A stretch of 64,000 nt of DNA. Origin: Planctomycetaceae bacterium (lineage in GTDB: Bacteria; Planctomycetota; Planctomycetia; Planctomycetales; Planctomycetaceae). Both the position numbers and the translations under genes were made by a program. This document shows positions 1 to 7,663 of this stretch, one piece after another. Under the pieces are notes generated by a model, which was not told the DNA's origin, made no database searches, and saw only the letters and a program-made list of their open reading frames with translations. Where the stretch lies: positions 1 to 64,000 of the forward strand of contig WFTL01000034.1 of the NCBI GenBank assembly GCA_015485495.1, read 5' to 3'. The number at the start of each line of letters is the position of its first letter. The stretch's first letter is position 1.

Positions 1-196
1 GGTTTGCGAAGCGTCGTCTTCAGGAGCACAACGAGGAGCGTCCGCACAGCAGCCTGGGCTACCGGACACCATCGGAATTTGCGTTGCAGTGTGCCGGCTC
101 CGTTCGGGCAACGCCCTCCGTGCGGGAGCACACTGCGGAATCCCTTACCCACCCCGCACTCTCATAACGCCTGGTACAGAAAATGGGGGCACCTCA
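1..196 (+). mobile_element. Right end of an IS3-family-like insertion sequence
   Basis: The window opens inside the element. The visible part is the 3' end of the transposase gene followed by a terminal segment at 172-196. Read on the opposite strand, that segment begins TGAGGTGCCCCC and then has a T-rich TTTTCTGTACCA stretch. It starts with TG, as IS3-family ends do, and resembles their inverted repeats. The left end and the target duplication lie outside the window, so family and boundary are inferred from the transposase tail and this end alone. Confidence 0.7.
3..167 (+). CDS. IS3-family transposase, C-terminal fragment (cut by window edge)
   Basis: This is the last 54 residues of an open frame entering from the left edge. 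It contains RPHSSLGYRTPSEFA, the hallmark end of the rve/DDE integrase core of IS3-type OrfB transposases. This region normally follows the catalytic glutamate, so the DDE triad is not visible here. The tail after it, to the TAA stop at 165-167, is poorly conserved. The enzyme would cut and join the IS ends. Whether the whole gene is intact cannot be judged from this fragment. Confidence 0.8.
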   Translation, partial: FAKRRLQEHNEERPHSSLGYRTPSEFALQCAGSVRATPSVREHTAESLTHPALS

Positions 197-762
197 GCCG
201 GACAGAAGTGGAGACAAAGAGCGTCCGCCGCACCATCGGCCAGGTCCGCGACAGCCTGGCCGTGCGGTACGAGCGATAGGCTCGCGCGGCCAGGCTGCTG
301 CCGCGGGCCGGTCGACGCGATGCGGTCGCTGAAGCGCGCACTGGACGACGCCGGCAGTCTACGCCCTTCGATCAGATGCCCGCACGCGCCGTTCCGGTCC
401 ATGCACGCCTGGAATTCTGTGCCGGCCGGCCACTCGCAGAAAGCCGTACCGAAGTCGCCGTCGCGGCCTTCCCGGGTACGAACCGAAATCGGAGCGGAAC
501 GGCAGCCCTCCGGTGGCGGATGACGATGATCGCGCACCGAACGACCGGACGGCTCGCGCCGTGCCAGGGCTCTTCTGTCGAACACGTGGCTGTGACAGCA
601 CGTCACCACAGATGGGGCATCGCCGAATGCCGTGGAGGGGAACGACACAGGAAAACATTCTGCAGTTCACCGTGTGCATAGCGCCGTTAAAGGACATCGC
701 ACGTGGTGACGCGGACTTTGCATCGGCGACGGACGTCTGTTCGGCGGCGACCGGGCGGCCTG
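197..762. other. 566-bp stretch between IS end and sialidase gene, no supported gene
   Basis: Several overlapping frames are open on both strands, as expected in GC-rich DNA. None shows a recognisable motif, a good ribosome-binding site or a plausible start. A minus-strand frame over 145-648 runs through the IS end and is more likely chance or a decayed remnant than a gene. No terminator with a T-tract was seen downstream of the sialidase stop. Confidence 0.5.
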
Positions 763-1851
763 TCAGGGTTTCGTGTGTCCCAGAATGGCGTCTTCGTCGA
801 AGATGAGATGATTGATGATCGTGCGTTCGCCGGACGTGTACACGATATGGATTTTTCCGTCGCTGGTCTGCAGCAGGTTCGGGTAGGCGGCCGTGTCTCC
901 CGGGCGATTGACGACATCGCGGCGGTGCGGCCACGTTTTTTCGCCGTCTGTGGAAATCGCCACGGTCAGCGGCATGCGTTCGCCCTGATCGTTGTCGTTG
1001 TACACCAGGACCAGATGCCCGTTCTGCAGGCGGATCATGTCGACGGCGGCATTGGGATTGGGAAAAGCCGTGTCCGCACCGGGACTCCACGTCCGTCCGC
1101 CGTCCCGCGATTCCGTGCGGACGATGAATCCGTCGGGACGCGGCCCGTAACCGCCTCCACGGCGGCAATAGGCCACCAGGTAGTCGTCCGTGATCTGGAC
1201 GGGAGCCGGCTGGAGATTGCCCAGCCGGGAGTACACTCGGTTACTTTCCGTCCACTGGCCGGTCTGCCGATCGCGAATCAGAAACAGCGAACAGGTGTCG
1301 GAACCGACTTCTTCCCGATCGTGTCCGGTTTCATGATAAATCGGCAGAAGCCAGTTGCCGTTGCGAAGAACAATGGGGCGGCTGCGGACCATGGTGCCCT
1401 CTTCGAATGTCAGCAGGACCGGATCGGACCACGTGCGGGCTCCATCGGCAGAGATTTTGTACTTGATGCGTGACGTGGACCAGGTGTCTCCGTATCGCGT
1501 CAGATAAAACAGCCAGACCTCCCCGTTCGGCGCCTGCCAGACGACGGCATTCCCTTCGGAGCGGCCGGGGGTGTCGGCGATCACCACCGGTTTGGTCCAG
1601 GTATCGGATCCGGCCGGAAGCCGGGCACCATACACGGCCGTGTCTTCGCCGTATTCTCCGGAACCTGCGTAATAGACCAGGTACAGATCGCCGTTGTCCA
1701 GTTCATCGAAGGCCGCCGGGTGCTTGTATCGGTTGGGAAGTTCCGGTCCGAAAACACGTTCATGCACGATCTCACCTGCGATTGCCGGCCGGAAACAGCA
1801 GACAGCGGCAGCCGCACAGACAGACACGAAGGCAATGACGGGACGAATCAT
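763..1851 (-). CDS. Secreted sialidase-like (BNR/Asp-box) six-bladed propeller protein
   Basis: A 362-residue protein. It starts with a signal peptide (MIRPVIAFVSVCAAAAV..., cleavage around residue 25). The body has three clear Asp-boxes of the S-x-D-x-G-x-T-W type: SADGARTW, SRDGGRTW and STDGEKTW. Family knowledge places it with BNR_2/GH33-like exo-sialidases, which are abundant in planctomycetes and act on exported glycans. The sugar specificity cannot be read. The start at 1851 is chosen because it puts the signal peptide at the N-terminus; the frame is open 47 codons further upstream. It lies 97 bp downstream of a DUF1080 gene on the same strand, so the two may be co-transcribed. Confidence 0.8.
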   Translation of the reverse strand: MIRPVIAFVSVCAAAAVCCFRPAIAGEIVHERVFGPELPNRYKHPAAFDELDNGDLYLVYYAGSGEYGEDTAVYGARLPAGSDTWTKPVVIADTPGRSEGNAVVWQAPNGEVWLFYLTRYGDTWSTSRIKYKISADGARTWSDPVLLTFEEGTMVRSRPIVLRNGNWLLPIYHETGHDREEVGSDTCSLFLIRDRQTGQWTESNRVYSRLGNLQPAPVQITDDYLVAYCRRGGGYGPRPDGFIVRTESRDGGRTWSPGADTAFPNPNAAVDMIRLQNGHLVLVYNDNDQGERMPLTVAISTDGEKTWPHRRDVVNRPGDTAAYPNLLQTSDGKIHIVYTSGERTIINHLIFDEDAILGHTKP

Positions 1852-1948
1852 CAGAAGAAATCCGAAAAACCAGGTGACAGACGAGGGCCGCTCATCGTAG
1901 CCGGCCGTCCAGGCGATTTCCCGCCGGATCTGCAGGAAAAACGGGCCG

Positions 1949-2740
1949 TCAGTCGGGATCGAGAACCATGAGTTCGACGCGTCGAAAATCACAGGGATGG
2001 CTTTCGGACTGCAGCGAAATCGTGCCGGATTCCAGCAGCAGATGGTCGTCGGAAATCAGGCGGCGGGCATCGGGATCGCGGGGGTCGAGCTGCGGATCGG
2101 TGTATTCGAGAACGACCTGTCCATCGATCAGATGCCGAATGCGGCGGCTTCCACGCACTTCGACTTCCGCCGTGACCCAGCGGTCCAGGTGATAGGTCTT
2201 TGAAGAGGAACGGGTGCAGTGCGGGCGGAACAGGCGCCCGTTGAGAACCACGTTGGTGCCGGGAGTACACAGGTTGCATGTGGTGCGTTCGTGCGTTCCG
2301 TCGCCTCCCAGAAGCTGCACTTCGATGGAAACCGGGAACTTCTGATCCCGAGTCATCGTCGCCGGATCCTGGCCGTGCAGCATGAGGCCGCTGTTGCGAA
2401 TCGCCCAGCGCGGACCGCCGGGAGTCTGTTCGCCCGTGAAACGGTATTCGACCCGCAGCCGGTAGTGCGAAAACGGACGTTCATAGAACAGGTGTCCGAA
2501 ACGGTCCTGGAACGTGTCGTAGGCGTCGTATCGCACCTGGATCATTCCGTCGGCCACTCGAAAGGTGCTGCCGAAGTTTTCGCCGAGCGGATATCCACGG
2601 ATTTTCGGAATCCATCCGGTGAGATCCTTCCCGTTGAACAGCGGGACCCACTGTCCGGTCGGAAATTCAGGAGCGGCTGCTGCTGCCGGTGCGGACAGAA
2701 ACAGAATCGGCAGCAGGCAGAGCAGAGACAGTCGAATCAT
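1949..2740 (-). CDS. Secreted DUF1080 (3-keto-disaccharide hydrolase-like) protein
   Basis: 263 residues with an N-terminal signal peptide (LSLLCLLPILFLSAPAAAAA). The mature start WVPLFNGKDLTGW is the signature opening of DUF1080, a concanavalin-like jelly-roll fold. Later blocks (IRNSGLMLHG, SIEVQLLGGDG, TISLQSE) also match the family. DUF1080 proteins are secreted and expanded in planctomycetes. Some family members hydrolyse 3-keto-glycosides, but substrate here is unknown. Start 2740 is chosen for the signal peptide. It shares a strand with the sialidase-like gene and the PQQ-propeller gene, suggesting a cluster handling external sugars. Confidence 0.85.
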   Translation of the reverse strand: MIRLSLLCLLPILFLSAPAAAAAPEFPTGQWVPLFNGKDLTGWIPKIRGYPLGENFGSTFRVADGMIQVRYDAYDTFQDRFGHLFYERPFSHYRLRVEYRFTGEQTPGGPRWAIRNSGLMLHGQDPATMTRDQKFPVSIEVQLLGGDGTHERTTCNLCTPGTNVVLNGRLFRPHCTRSSSKTYHLDRWVTAEVEVRGSRRIRHLIDGQVVLEYTDPQLDPRDPDARRLISDDHLLLESGTISLQSESHPCDFRRVELMVLDPD

Positions 2741-2847
2741 CGGATCAATGTTTCCTGATGGATGTCGATCGTGAAGATGCGAACACGGCCAGGTTTCCGG
2801 CCGTACGGTTCTGGAGAACATGGTCCCGGGGGACAGTGCGCAAAGAA

Positions 2848-4188
2848 TTACGGTGTTCTCTGTTCGGAAAGGCAGTACAGGTGCCGCAGCGTTCTGAGAT
2901 ACAGGCGGCCTCCGGCGACTGCCGGTGAAGCACGCATGCCTTCGCTCAGCCGATTGCGGCGAATGATTTCCATGGACGGGTCGGCTCGAAACAGCACGAC
3001 CGTTCCGTCTTCATCGGCCGCATAGATCACTCGGCCGATGACGACAGGAGACGCCACGAAGGATCCACCCAGGCGGATTTTGTTGAGTTCTTTTCCGGTG
3101 ACCGCATCCACACAGACAGCAACGCCCTGTCCGGTCACCATGAAGACGCGGCCGTCGTACAGGACAGGGGCCGCCAGACGCGCATTCCCGCGCTGCCGGG
3201 TCCACACGATGTGGGAATCGGTGATGTTGCCGCGGGCCTGAGTGTCCAGAGAGACGGCCAGCAGACTGCCGCGCGTGGCTCCGGTGTGCAGAATCGCCAG
3301 ATCGCGTTCCGGATGGTGACAGAAAATCGGCGGTGCGACTGCGTTGTAGGCATCGTGCCGCACGGTCCAGACTTCTTCGCCGGTCTCCGCGTCGTAGGCG
3401 AAGGCTGCTCGGGCCCCCACGGACACGACGAGCGTACGATTCCCCGACCGGATCAGCCCGGGCGTGCTGAAAGCCTTTCGCAGATCGCCGTCGCGGATGG
3501 GCCGGCCGTTTTCATCCAGGTCGCCGTAGTCGGTGCTGCGGTCCGTTCTCCACACGGTGCGCCCCGTGTCCGTATCCAGCGCCATCAGAAACTGCACATC
3601 GATTCCGTCGAATGTCAGGATGAGCAGATTGTCGTGGAGCACGGGAGAGGATCCAGGGCCCCGGTAGTGTCGGCAGTGAATGTCGCGGCGCTGCCACACG
3701 ACTTTCCGCGTATTCGGGTCGATGCGGGCGGTTCCGTACGATCCGAAATGAGCATACACGGCAGCGTCGGTGACCGTGCAGGACGGCGACGCGTAGGTGT
3801 TCATCGTGTTGCCCAGCGGTTCCGGGTCTTCGTTTTCGAACAGAAGCTGGTGCGCGAGGTGTTTTCCCGTGACCGCATCGATGCAGTCGATGTACTGCCG
3901 ATGGCCGTCGGCCGTGGCCGATGTCAGCCAGATGCGGCCGTTGAGAATCACGGGAGTCGACAGACCGTGTTCAGGGAGCGGAATTTTCCAGAGGACGTTT
4001 TTGCCGGACTGTTCATCCCAGTGCTGTGGAATGCCCGACGCGGCCGATTCGGGAACCACGCTGTTTCCGGTCGGCCCGAATCGTCCGGGCCAGCCGAATT
4101 CATCGGGAGCCTTCCCTGACAGACGGGCCGGCCCTGCCGCCAGAGTCAGCGCGGTCAGCAGCGTGAGGAGGAATCGGAGACCGTTCAT
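2848..4188 (-). CDS. Secreted PQQ-type beta-propeller protein (BamB-like)
   Basis: 446 residues. A signal peptide (MNGLRFLLTLLTALTLAAGPA) is followed by repeats with the PQQ-enzyme pattern, for example YIDCIDAVTGKHLA, LMALDTDTGRTVWR, FAYDAETGEEVWTV and VCVDAVTGKELNKI. Each repeat is one blade of an 8-bladed propeller. In planctomycetes such proteins occur in large numbers; most are not quinoprotein enzymes and probably act as scaffolds or binding proteins in the periplasm. No catalytic motif is seen. The 5' leader contains a 17-bp imperfect direct repeat directly before the start. Confidence 0.8.
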   Translation of the reverse strand: MNGLRFLLTLLTALTLAAGPARLSGKAPDEFGWPGRFGPTGNSVVPESAASGIPQHWDEQSGKNVLWKIPLPEHGLSTPVILNGRIWLTSATADGHRQYIDCIDAVTGKHLAHQLLFENEDPEPLGNTMNTYASPSCTVTDAAVYAHFGSYGTARIDPNTRKVVWQRRDIHCRHYRGPGSSPVLHDNLLILTFDGIDVQFLMALDTDTGRTVWRTDRSTDYGDLDENGRPIRDGDLRKAFSTPGLIRSGNRTLVVSVGARAAFAYDAETGEEVWTVRHDAYNAVAPPIFCHHPERDLAILHTGATRGSLLAVSLDTQARGNITDSHIVWTRQRGNARLAAPVLYDGRVFMVTGQGVAVCVDAVTGKELNKIRLGGSFVASPVVIGRVIYAADEDGTVVLFRADPSMEIIRRNRLSEGMRASPAVAGGRLYLRTLRHLYCLSEQRTP

Positions 4189-4192
4189 TGCG

Positions 4193-4225
4193 GATGCTGT
4201 CAGAGAAAAGATGTTGTCAGAGAAG
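4193..4225. repeat. Imperfect 17-bp tandem repeat in the leader of the PQQ-propeller gene
   Basis: GATGCTGTCAGAGAA at 4193 is repeated as GATGTTGTCAGAGAA at 4210, with one difference in fifteen bases. On the coding (minus) strand this gives two CTCTGACA(A/G)CATC blocks ending a few bases before the ATG at 4188. It may be a protein or RNA binding site, or a slipped-strand duplication. Confidence 0.6.
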
Positions 4226-4345
4226 CGCAGAGGAGCGGTTCAGCCCCGAACAGTCCGGAAACGGGACGGATTCCCGGGGAAGACACCGGTGTTCGGGGGC
4301 AGCGGCTGCCGGCAGGACGGCGGAAGACGCGGCTGCATGCATCGA

Positions 4346-5410
4346 TCAGGGGGACCAGCGGCAGTTGCCGGGGACGACCAGGTCGGCAGACGGGACATCG
4401 CAGTCGAACAGATCGCGAATCCGGGCGGCTGCCTCTTCCGGTGCTATCGTGACGATATCGACATCCGTTGCAAGTTCGAATCCGGCCATTCGTGCAGGCC
4501 GCGGCAGCAGATCCAGATACCAGTGCCCGCATTCGGAATCGGGCGCTGTGCCAGCGGGCAGTTGAACGAGCATCAGATTCAGGGCCACGGTTCTGTGGAT
4601 CGTCTGCAGAGCACCGGCTGCAGCGTGAAGATGGGCCGCCATGGAAATGAGATCACTGTCGGAGGTGTCTGCGAAACGGCGGGAAGCGTTTCGCAGGACA
4701 CAGCGTACCTGCCAGGAGGTGCGGCCGGCAAACGGACAGAGCAGGACGAGGCGATCGGTGACGGCGATCAGACGCTGCTGCTGAGACAGTTCTGCTTCGA
4801 TCAGATCGGTCAGCAGACTGTGTCCGGTGCGGCGGCGGTAGTCACAGGCACGCTGAACGCGTCTTTCCGTTTCCGGCGGCACGCTGTTCAGAGCGAGAAT
4901 CTGTGAATGGACGTGGGGCAAAGAAGCGCCCGCACTGAATCCTTCGTTCCGGAAGGCGACGACGGACCGAATCGGGGCGGTCTGTTCGAGCACCCTCGTG
5001 CGGCGCTTCCAGGCCAGCAGAATGCGAGCCGCTTCGGGTACCGTCAGATCGGTCAGGCGGCGAACCGGACGGGGAGATTCGATGACGACTTCGTGCTGGC
5101 CGGCTGCGGAAACGGCCGGGAACAGATTCGTCGCGGACTGCGGAACGGCGGCCTCAGGCCGAACGGCGGGGAACTGATTGGGGACGATGCGCAGCAGCCA
5201 GCCGGGGGCATTGGCGGAAGAATCCACCGAGCGCAGTGCCAGGACCTCGCCGGGAGTGTCCTGTTCCCTCCCTTCCAGAAAGGGGTCACCACCGGGAGGA
5301 TCCGAAAGGGACGGTTCCGGCCCGGACGCTCCAGGCCGAGCACCGCGTTCCGGGGCGACGATGACCTGGCGGCCGGTGAGGATGTCCGTTCGCAGTGAAG
5401 AATCCGGCAC
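4346..5410 (-). CDS. Galactose-1-phosphate uridylyltransferase-like enzyme
   Basis: 354 residues with the GalT/HIT architecture. The active-site motif is HVHSQ at residues 166-170, corresponding to HPHxQ of GalT, where the second His forms the uridylyl intermediate. RIVPNQFPAV near residue 75 and GHWYLDLLPR near 293 are also GalT-like. The usual zinc-binding CPFC block is replaced by DPFL at 42-45 in an otherwise matching context (GREQDTPGEV). It would exchange UMP between UDP-glucose and galactose-1-phosphate (Leloir pathway). Given the changed motifs, an ADP-sugar or other nucleotidyl substrate is possible. No galK or galE is nearby. Confidence 0.75.
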   Translation of the reverse strand: MPDSSLRTDILTGRQVIVAPERGARPGASGPEPSLSDPPGGDPFLEGREQDTPGEVLALRSVDSSANAPGWLLRIVPNQFPAVRPEAAVPQSATNLFPAVSAAGQHEVVIESPRPVRRLTDLTVPEAARILLAWKRRTRVLEQTAPIRSVVAFRNEGFSAGASLPHVHSQILALNSVPPETERRVQRACDYRRRTGHSLLTDLIEAELSQQQRLIAVTDRLVLLCPFAGRTSWQVRCVLRNASRRFADTSDSDLISMAAHLHAAAGALQTIHRTVALNLMLVQLPAGTAPDSECGHWYLDLLPRPARMAGFELATDVDIVTIAPEEAAARIRDLFDCDVPSADLVVPGNCRWSP

Positions 5411-5497
5411 GCGGCTACCTGGACCGTTCTGCGTCGGCAGCCGTTTCGGTGCTGCCGCCTGTGGGGAGACACGAAACCATCAGCGATGCTCCGTCTG

Positions 5498-5854
5498 TCA
5501 GCGCACGGCGTCCGGATAGCGCCGCCCGACCGGAACGGGAGGCAGGGCATCCGGATCGACCGGCTGACCGTACAGGATCCGGTTCTGGGCGGCCCGACGT
5601 TCGATGGTTCGGGGAGTACGAAAATCGCGGGGGCGGTCATTCAGATCCGGTCCGATCGCCGGGTCGAACAGAGGATCGGAGCGTTCCCAGGAAAGTCGTT
5701 CGGCCGCCGGATGCGGCCGAATGCAGCTCGGGAAGCGCGTGTTCCGGGGAGTGATGCATCCACATGCGCACAACAGAACGATGACGAACGGAACGCGGCG
5801 AAAGCCGGTGCGCGGCGGCGACGGGCCTGGAAACATGTCGAAAAGCAGGCGCAT
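5498..5854 (-). CDS. Small predicted lipoprotein
   Basis: 118 residues. The N-terminus has basic residues, a hydrophobic stretch (VPFVIVLLC) and a lipobox-like LCAC/ACGC, so it is probably exported and lipidated at Cys31 or Cys33. The mature part is polar and proline-rich, with WERSDPLFDPAIGPD and a run of arginines. I recognise this general layout from short planctomycete lipoproteins of unknown role, but no enzymatic family. It lies 87 bp upstream of the GalT-like gene on the same strand and may be its operon partner. Met7 is an alternative start. Confidence 0.6.
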   Translation of the reverse strand: MRLLFDMFPGPSPPRTGFRRVPFVIVLLCACGCITPRNTRFPSCIRPHPAAERLSWERSDPLFDPAIGPDLNDRPRDFRTPRTIERRAAQNRILYGQPVDPDALPPVPVGRRYPDAVR

Positions 5855-5963
5855 GGATCGGAAACTTCCGTGCGACGGCGGCCGGCCGCACGAGCCGGGC
5901 GGAGGGAAGGGGGTGACTGGAATGACTCAGGAGGGAGCTGTCGGGAAGTCCAGGGTGACTTGT

Positions 5964-5976
5964 ACTGTCAGACAGT
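5964..5976. promoter_or_regulatory. 13-bp palindrome ACTGTCAGACAGT upstream of the lipoprotein gene
   Basis: Perfect inverted repeat with a single central base, 110 bp upstream of the lipoprotein start. On the minus strand it sits between a possible -35 (TTGCTG) and -10 (TACAAG), so it could be an operator for the lipoprotein-galT unit. Regulator unknown. Confidence 0.35.
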
Positions 5977-6088
5977 CCGTCGCAGCAAGATGAACCTGGC
6001 AGGATCTGCAGATGGGACCGGTGAAAAGGCGAATGATGCCGCTGAATCGGCCGGAGCAGCAGCGCAGGAGACCTGTGGTGGATTCGTT

Positions 6089-6117
6089 TTGACACGTTCG
6101 AAGATTGTTTCTATGGT
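6089..6117 (+). promoter_or_regulatory. Sigma-70-type promoter of the candidate small RNA
   Basis: Perfect -35 TTGACA at 6089-6094, a 17-bp spacer, then TATGGT at 6112-6117. Transcription would start near 6124. No plus-strand reading frame of note follows before the terminator at 6167-6205. Confidence 0.6.
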
Positions 6118-6123
6118 CCCCGC

Positions 6124-6205
6124 TTCCGCACGACGCGGTGGACGGATTCACCGAAGTGAGGAACGAAGCGGCGCAGCCATGGATGGCTCCGGCCGCTTTT
6201 TTTTT
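6124..6205 (+). ncRNA. Candidate small RNA of about 80 nt
   Basis: A near-consensus promoter points into an 80-nt stretch that ends in an intrinsic terminator. The interior can form a short hairpin (GGTG...CACC around 6138-6152) before the terminator stem. It contains no start codon with a useful frame. It does not match the conserved cores of SRP RNA, tmRNA, RNase P RNA or 6S RNA that I know. The call rests only on the promoter-terminator pairing. Confidence 0.45.
6167..6205 (+). terminator. Rho-independent terminator
   Basis: Stem AGCGGC (6167-6172) pairs with GCCGCT (6192-6197). An inner stem AGCC/GGCT (6175-6178 with 6185-6188) lies inside it. Nine T residues follow at 6197-6205. This is the clearest intrinsic terminator in the window and serves only the plus strand, where no gene lies upstream except the candidate small RNA. 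Confidence 0.75.
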
Positions 6206-6330
6206 GTGACCGGGGGCCGGGGCTGATTCGCCGCGGAAGAAGCCGGCAGCCGGTGGCTGTGGATCGGCCCCAGGCCCACCTGGCGTGGAGCCTGGTGAAC
6301 CGTGCGGGGGCCGGTGGCCCGTCACCGATG

Positions 6331-6368
6331 AGAGGCGGTCTGTCGAAGTAAGAGGCGGTCTGTCGAAG
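6331..6368. repeat. 20-bp tandem duplication
   Basis: AGAGGCGGTCTGTCGAAG occurs at 6331-6348 and again, identically, at 6351-6368, separated by TA. A perfect 18-base match at a 20-bp period suggests recent duplication. Confidence 0.8.
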
Positions 6369-6394
6369 CGTCGGTCCGCCAAAGGAAGGCAGCC

Positions 6395-6405
6395 GGGGGG
6401 GGGGG
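6395..6405. repeat. Homopolymer run of 11 G
   Basis: Eleven consecutive G residues in non-coding DNA about 140 bp upstream of the cupredoxin promoter. Runs of this length are prone to slippage and can also be assembly error points. Confidence 0.75.
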
Positions 6406-6522
6406 TGCAGGCCGGTGGCCGGCTGATGGATCCGGATGAGGGACCTGGCGGCGAATGGTCCGAATATGCGGATTCTGAAGGGCGGGAACGGCATCAGGTG
6501 TGCCGGGAATTCGTCTGAAGAA

Positions 6523-6553
6523 TTCGACTTCGGTTCCGGGCGATTCCTATAAT
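6523..6553 (+). promoter_or_regulatory. Promoter of the cupredoxin gene
   Basis: Perfect -10 TATAAT at 6548-6553. The best -35 is weak, TTCGAC at 6523-6528, with a long 19-bp spacer. The predicted start near 6560 gives a leader of about 90 nt to the ATG at 6649. Confidence 0.5.
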
Positions 6554-6648
6554 GCGTGCGGCGAACCGGCCGGCATGCAGTGCGGTGGCACGGACAGGTT
6601 CATGCGAGGCGTGGTTGTTCGTCAGGATGTTGGGGTGAGGTATCATTT

Positions 6649-7401
6649 ATGAACAGACTGTTTGTCGTGTGTGCCGTGGCTGTGTCTTTCCTGATGCCGG
6701 CGGCATCGGCTGCGGACGGATGGGGATCGGTGAAGGGGCGGATCATCTGGAAGGGCGATGTGCCTGAACCGGTTCTGCTGCACCCGAAAGGGGCATCCGT
6801 GAAGGATGCGGAAGTGTGCGCAGCGACCGACATGTACCGCCAGGACCTGGTTGTCGATCCGGAAACAAAGGGCATTGCCAACATCTTCATCTATCTGCGG
6901 AAGGCTCCGAAGAAGATCCACCCGGATGCAAAGGAATTCGAAAGTTCGGTCATCTTCGACCAGAAGAACTGCACGTTCATTCCGCATGCGATGCTGGTCC
7001 GCGCCGGCCAGTCCGTGGAAGTGCTCAACAGCGATCCGGTCGCTCACAACACGCACACCTATCCGATTCGCAACAAGGGGGAGAACCTGACGGTCGCTCC
7101 CATGACAACGGCCGGCAAAGGGCCGCTGTTTACAACGCGGGCCTCCGAGATTCTGCCGACGGAAGTCAAGTGCGACTTTCACGGCTGGATGAACGCCTAC
7201 TGGCTGATTCTGAATCATCCGTATGCGGCCATTACCGCGAAGGACGGGTCTTTCGAAATCAGCAATCTGCCGGCCGGGCGGCACAAGTTCCGCGTGTGGC
7301 ACGAACGGGTGGGTTATCTGGAACGCAGCCTGGTGGTGGAAATCCGCGACGGAGAAACGACTGAGCTGAAAACGCTGGAATACGAAATCCACGAAAAGTA
7401 G
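6649..7401 (+). CDS. Secreted cupredoxin-like protein with C-terminal carboxypeptidase-regulatory-like domain
   Basis: 250 residues with a signal peptide (MNRLFVVCAVAVSFLMPAASA). The middle is a cupredoxin fold. His133 in SDPVAHNTH, with Cys175, His178 and Met181 in KCDFHGWM, form a complete type 1 copper set (C-x2-H-x2-M). Residues from about 190 (AAITAKDGSFEISNLPAG) match the carboxypeptidase-regulatory-like beta-sandwich. Proteins of this layout are often labelled methylamine utilisation or plastocyanin-like in planctomycetes; an electron-transfer or copper-binding role in the periplasm is inferred. It is followed after 5 bp by a small membrane protein gene. The start is fixed by the signal peptide. 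Confidence 0.8.
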   Translation: MNRLFVVCAVAVSFLMPAASAADGWGSVKGRIIWKGDVPEPVLLHPKGASVKDAEVCAATDMYRQDLVVDPETKGIANIFIYLRKAPKKIHPDAKEFESSVIFDQKNCTFIPHAMLVRAGQSVEVLNSDPVAHNTHTYPIRNKGENLTVAPMTTAGKGPLFTTRASEILPTEVKCDFHGWMNAYWLILNHPYAAITAKDGSFEISNLPAGRHKFRVWHERVGYLERSLVVEIRDGETTELKTLEYEIHEK

Positions 7402-7406
7402 CGAAC

Positions 7407-7571
7407 GTGAAGCAGCAGATCGGTGTTTTTCTGCAGATGGTCGTACTGAGCGCTCTGCCGGCGCTCATTGCGTACCAGTTGTTTTTCGGCATTCCTTTGA
7501 TCGTGATGCCGGCCTGTCTGCTGGCAGGTGTGCTGGTTTTCTCAGTGGGAACCCGGCTGCGGGAACACTGA
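7407..7571 (+). CDS. 54-residue membrane protein, hypothetical
   Basis: GTG start 5 bp after the cupredoxin stop. The product has a short polar start (KQQIG), two hydrophobic segments (about residues 6-27 and 29-47, with LSALPALIAYQLFFGIP between) and a basic end (GTRLREH). The tight spacing and two-helix hairpin layout argue for a real gene. No family recognised. It lies between the cupredoxin and HlyD-type genes, so all three could form one transcript acting at the cell envelope. Confidence 0.55.
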   Translation: MKQQIGVFLQMVVLSALPALIAYQLFFGIPLIVMPACLLAGVLVFSVGTRLREH

Positions 7572-7663
7572 CGTCGGTGGCGGGACCGTCGGCGTCGTCG
7601 ATCGTACGGCGCAGCGTGTTCATCGGTGCAGGGCGCGGCGTCTGACGCGGGAGTCGAACTGTC

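Larger units (their letters stand above)
5855..6648. other. 794-bp intergenic region with regulatory features
   Basis: It lies between a minus-strand lipoprotein gene and a plus-strand cupredoxin gene. It holds a 13-bp palindrome (5964-5976), a candidate small RNA (about 6124-6205) with promoter and terminator, a 20-bp tandem duplication (6331-6368), an 11-G run (6395-6405) and a promoter with a perfect TATAAT (6548). No convincing ORF was found. Confidence 0.6.

Noticed and set aside
145-648. Minus-strand frame across the IS end and the following spacer
   Set aside because: It runs through the IS terminus, has no SD or family match and shows unusual composition. At best a decayed remnant.
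6371-6395. GGTCCG...GGAAGGCAGCC resembling the SRP RNA tetraloop domain
   Set aside because: The order and spacing differ from the conserved SRP core, the flanks do not form the required stem, and no promoter or end is defined.
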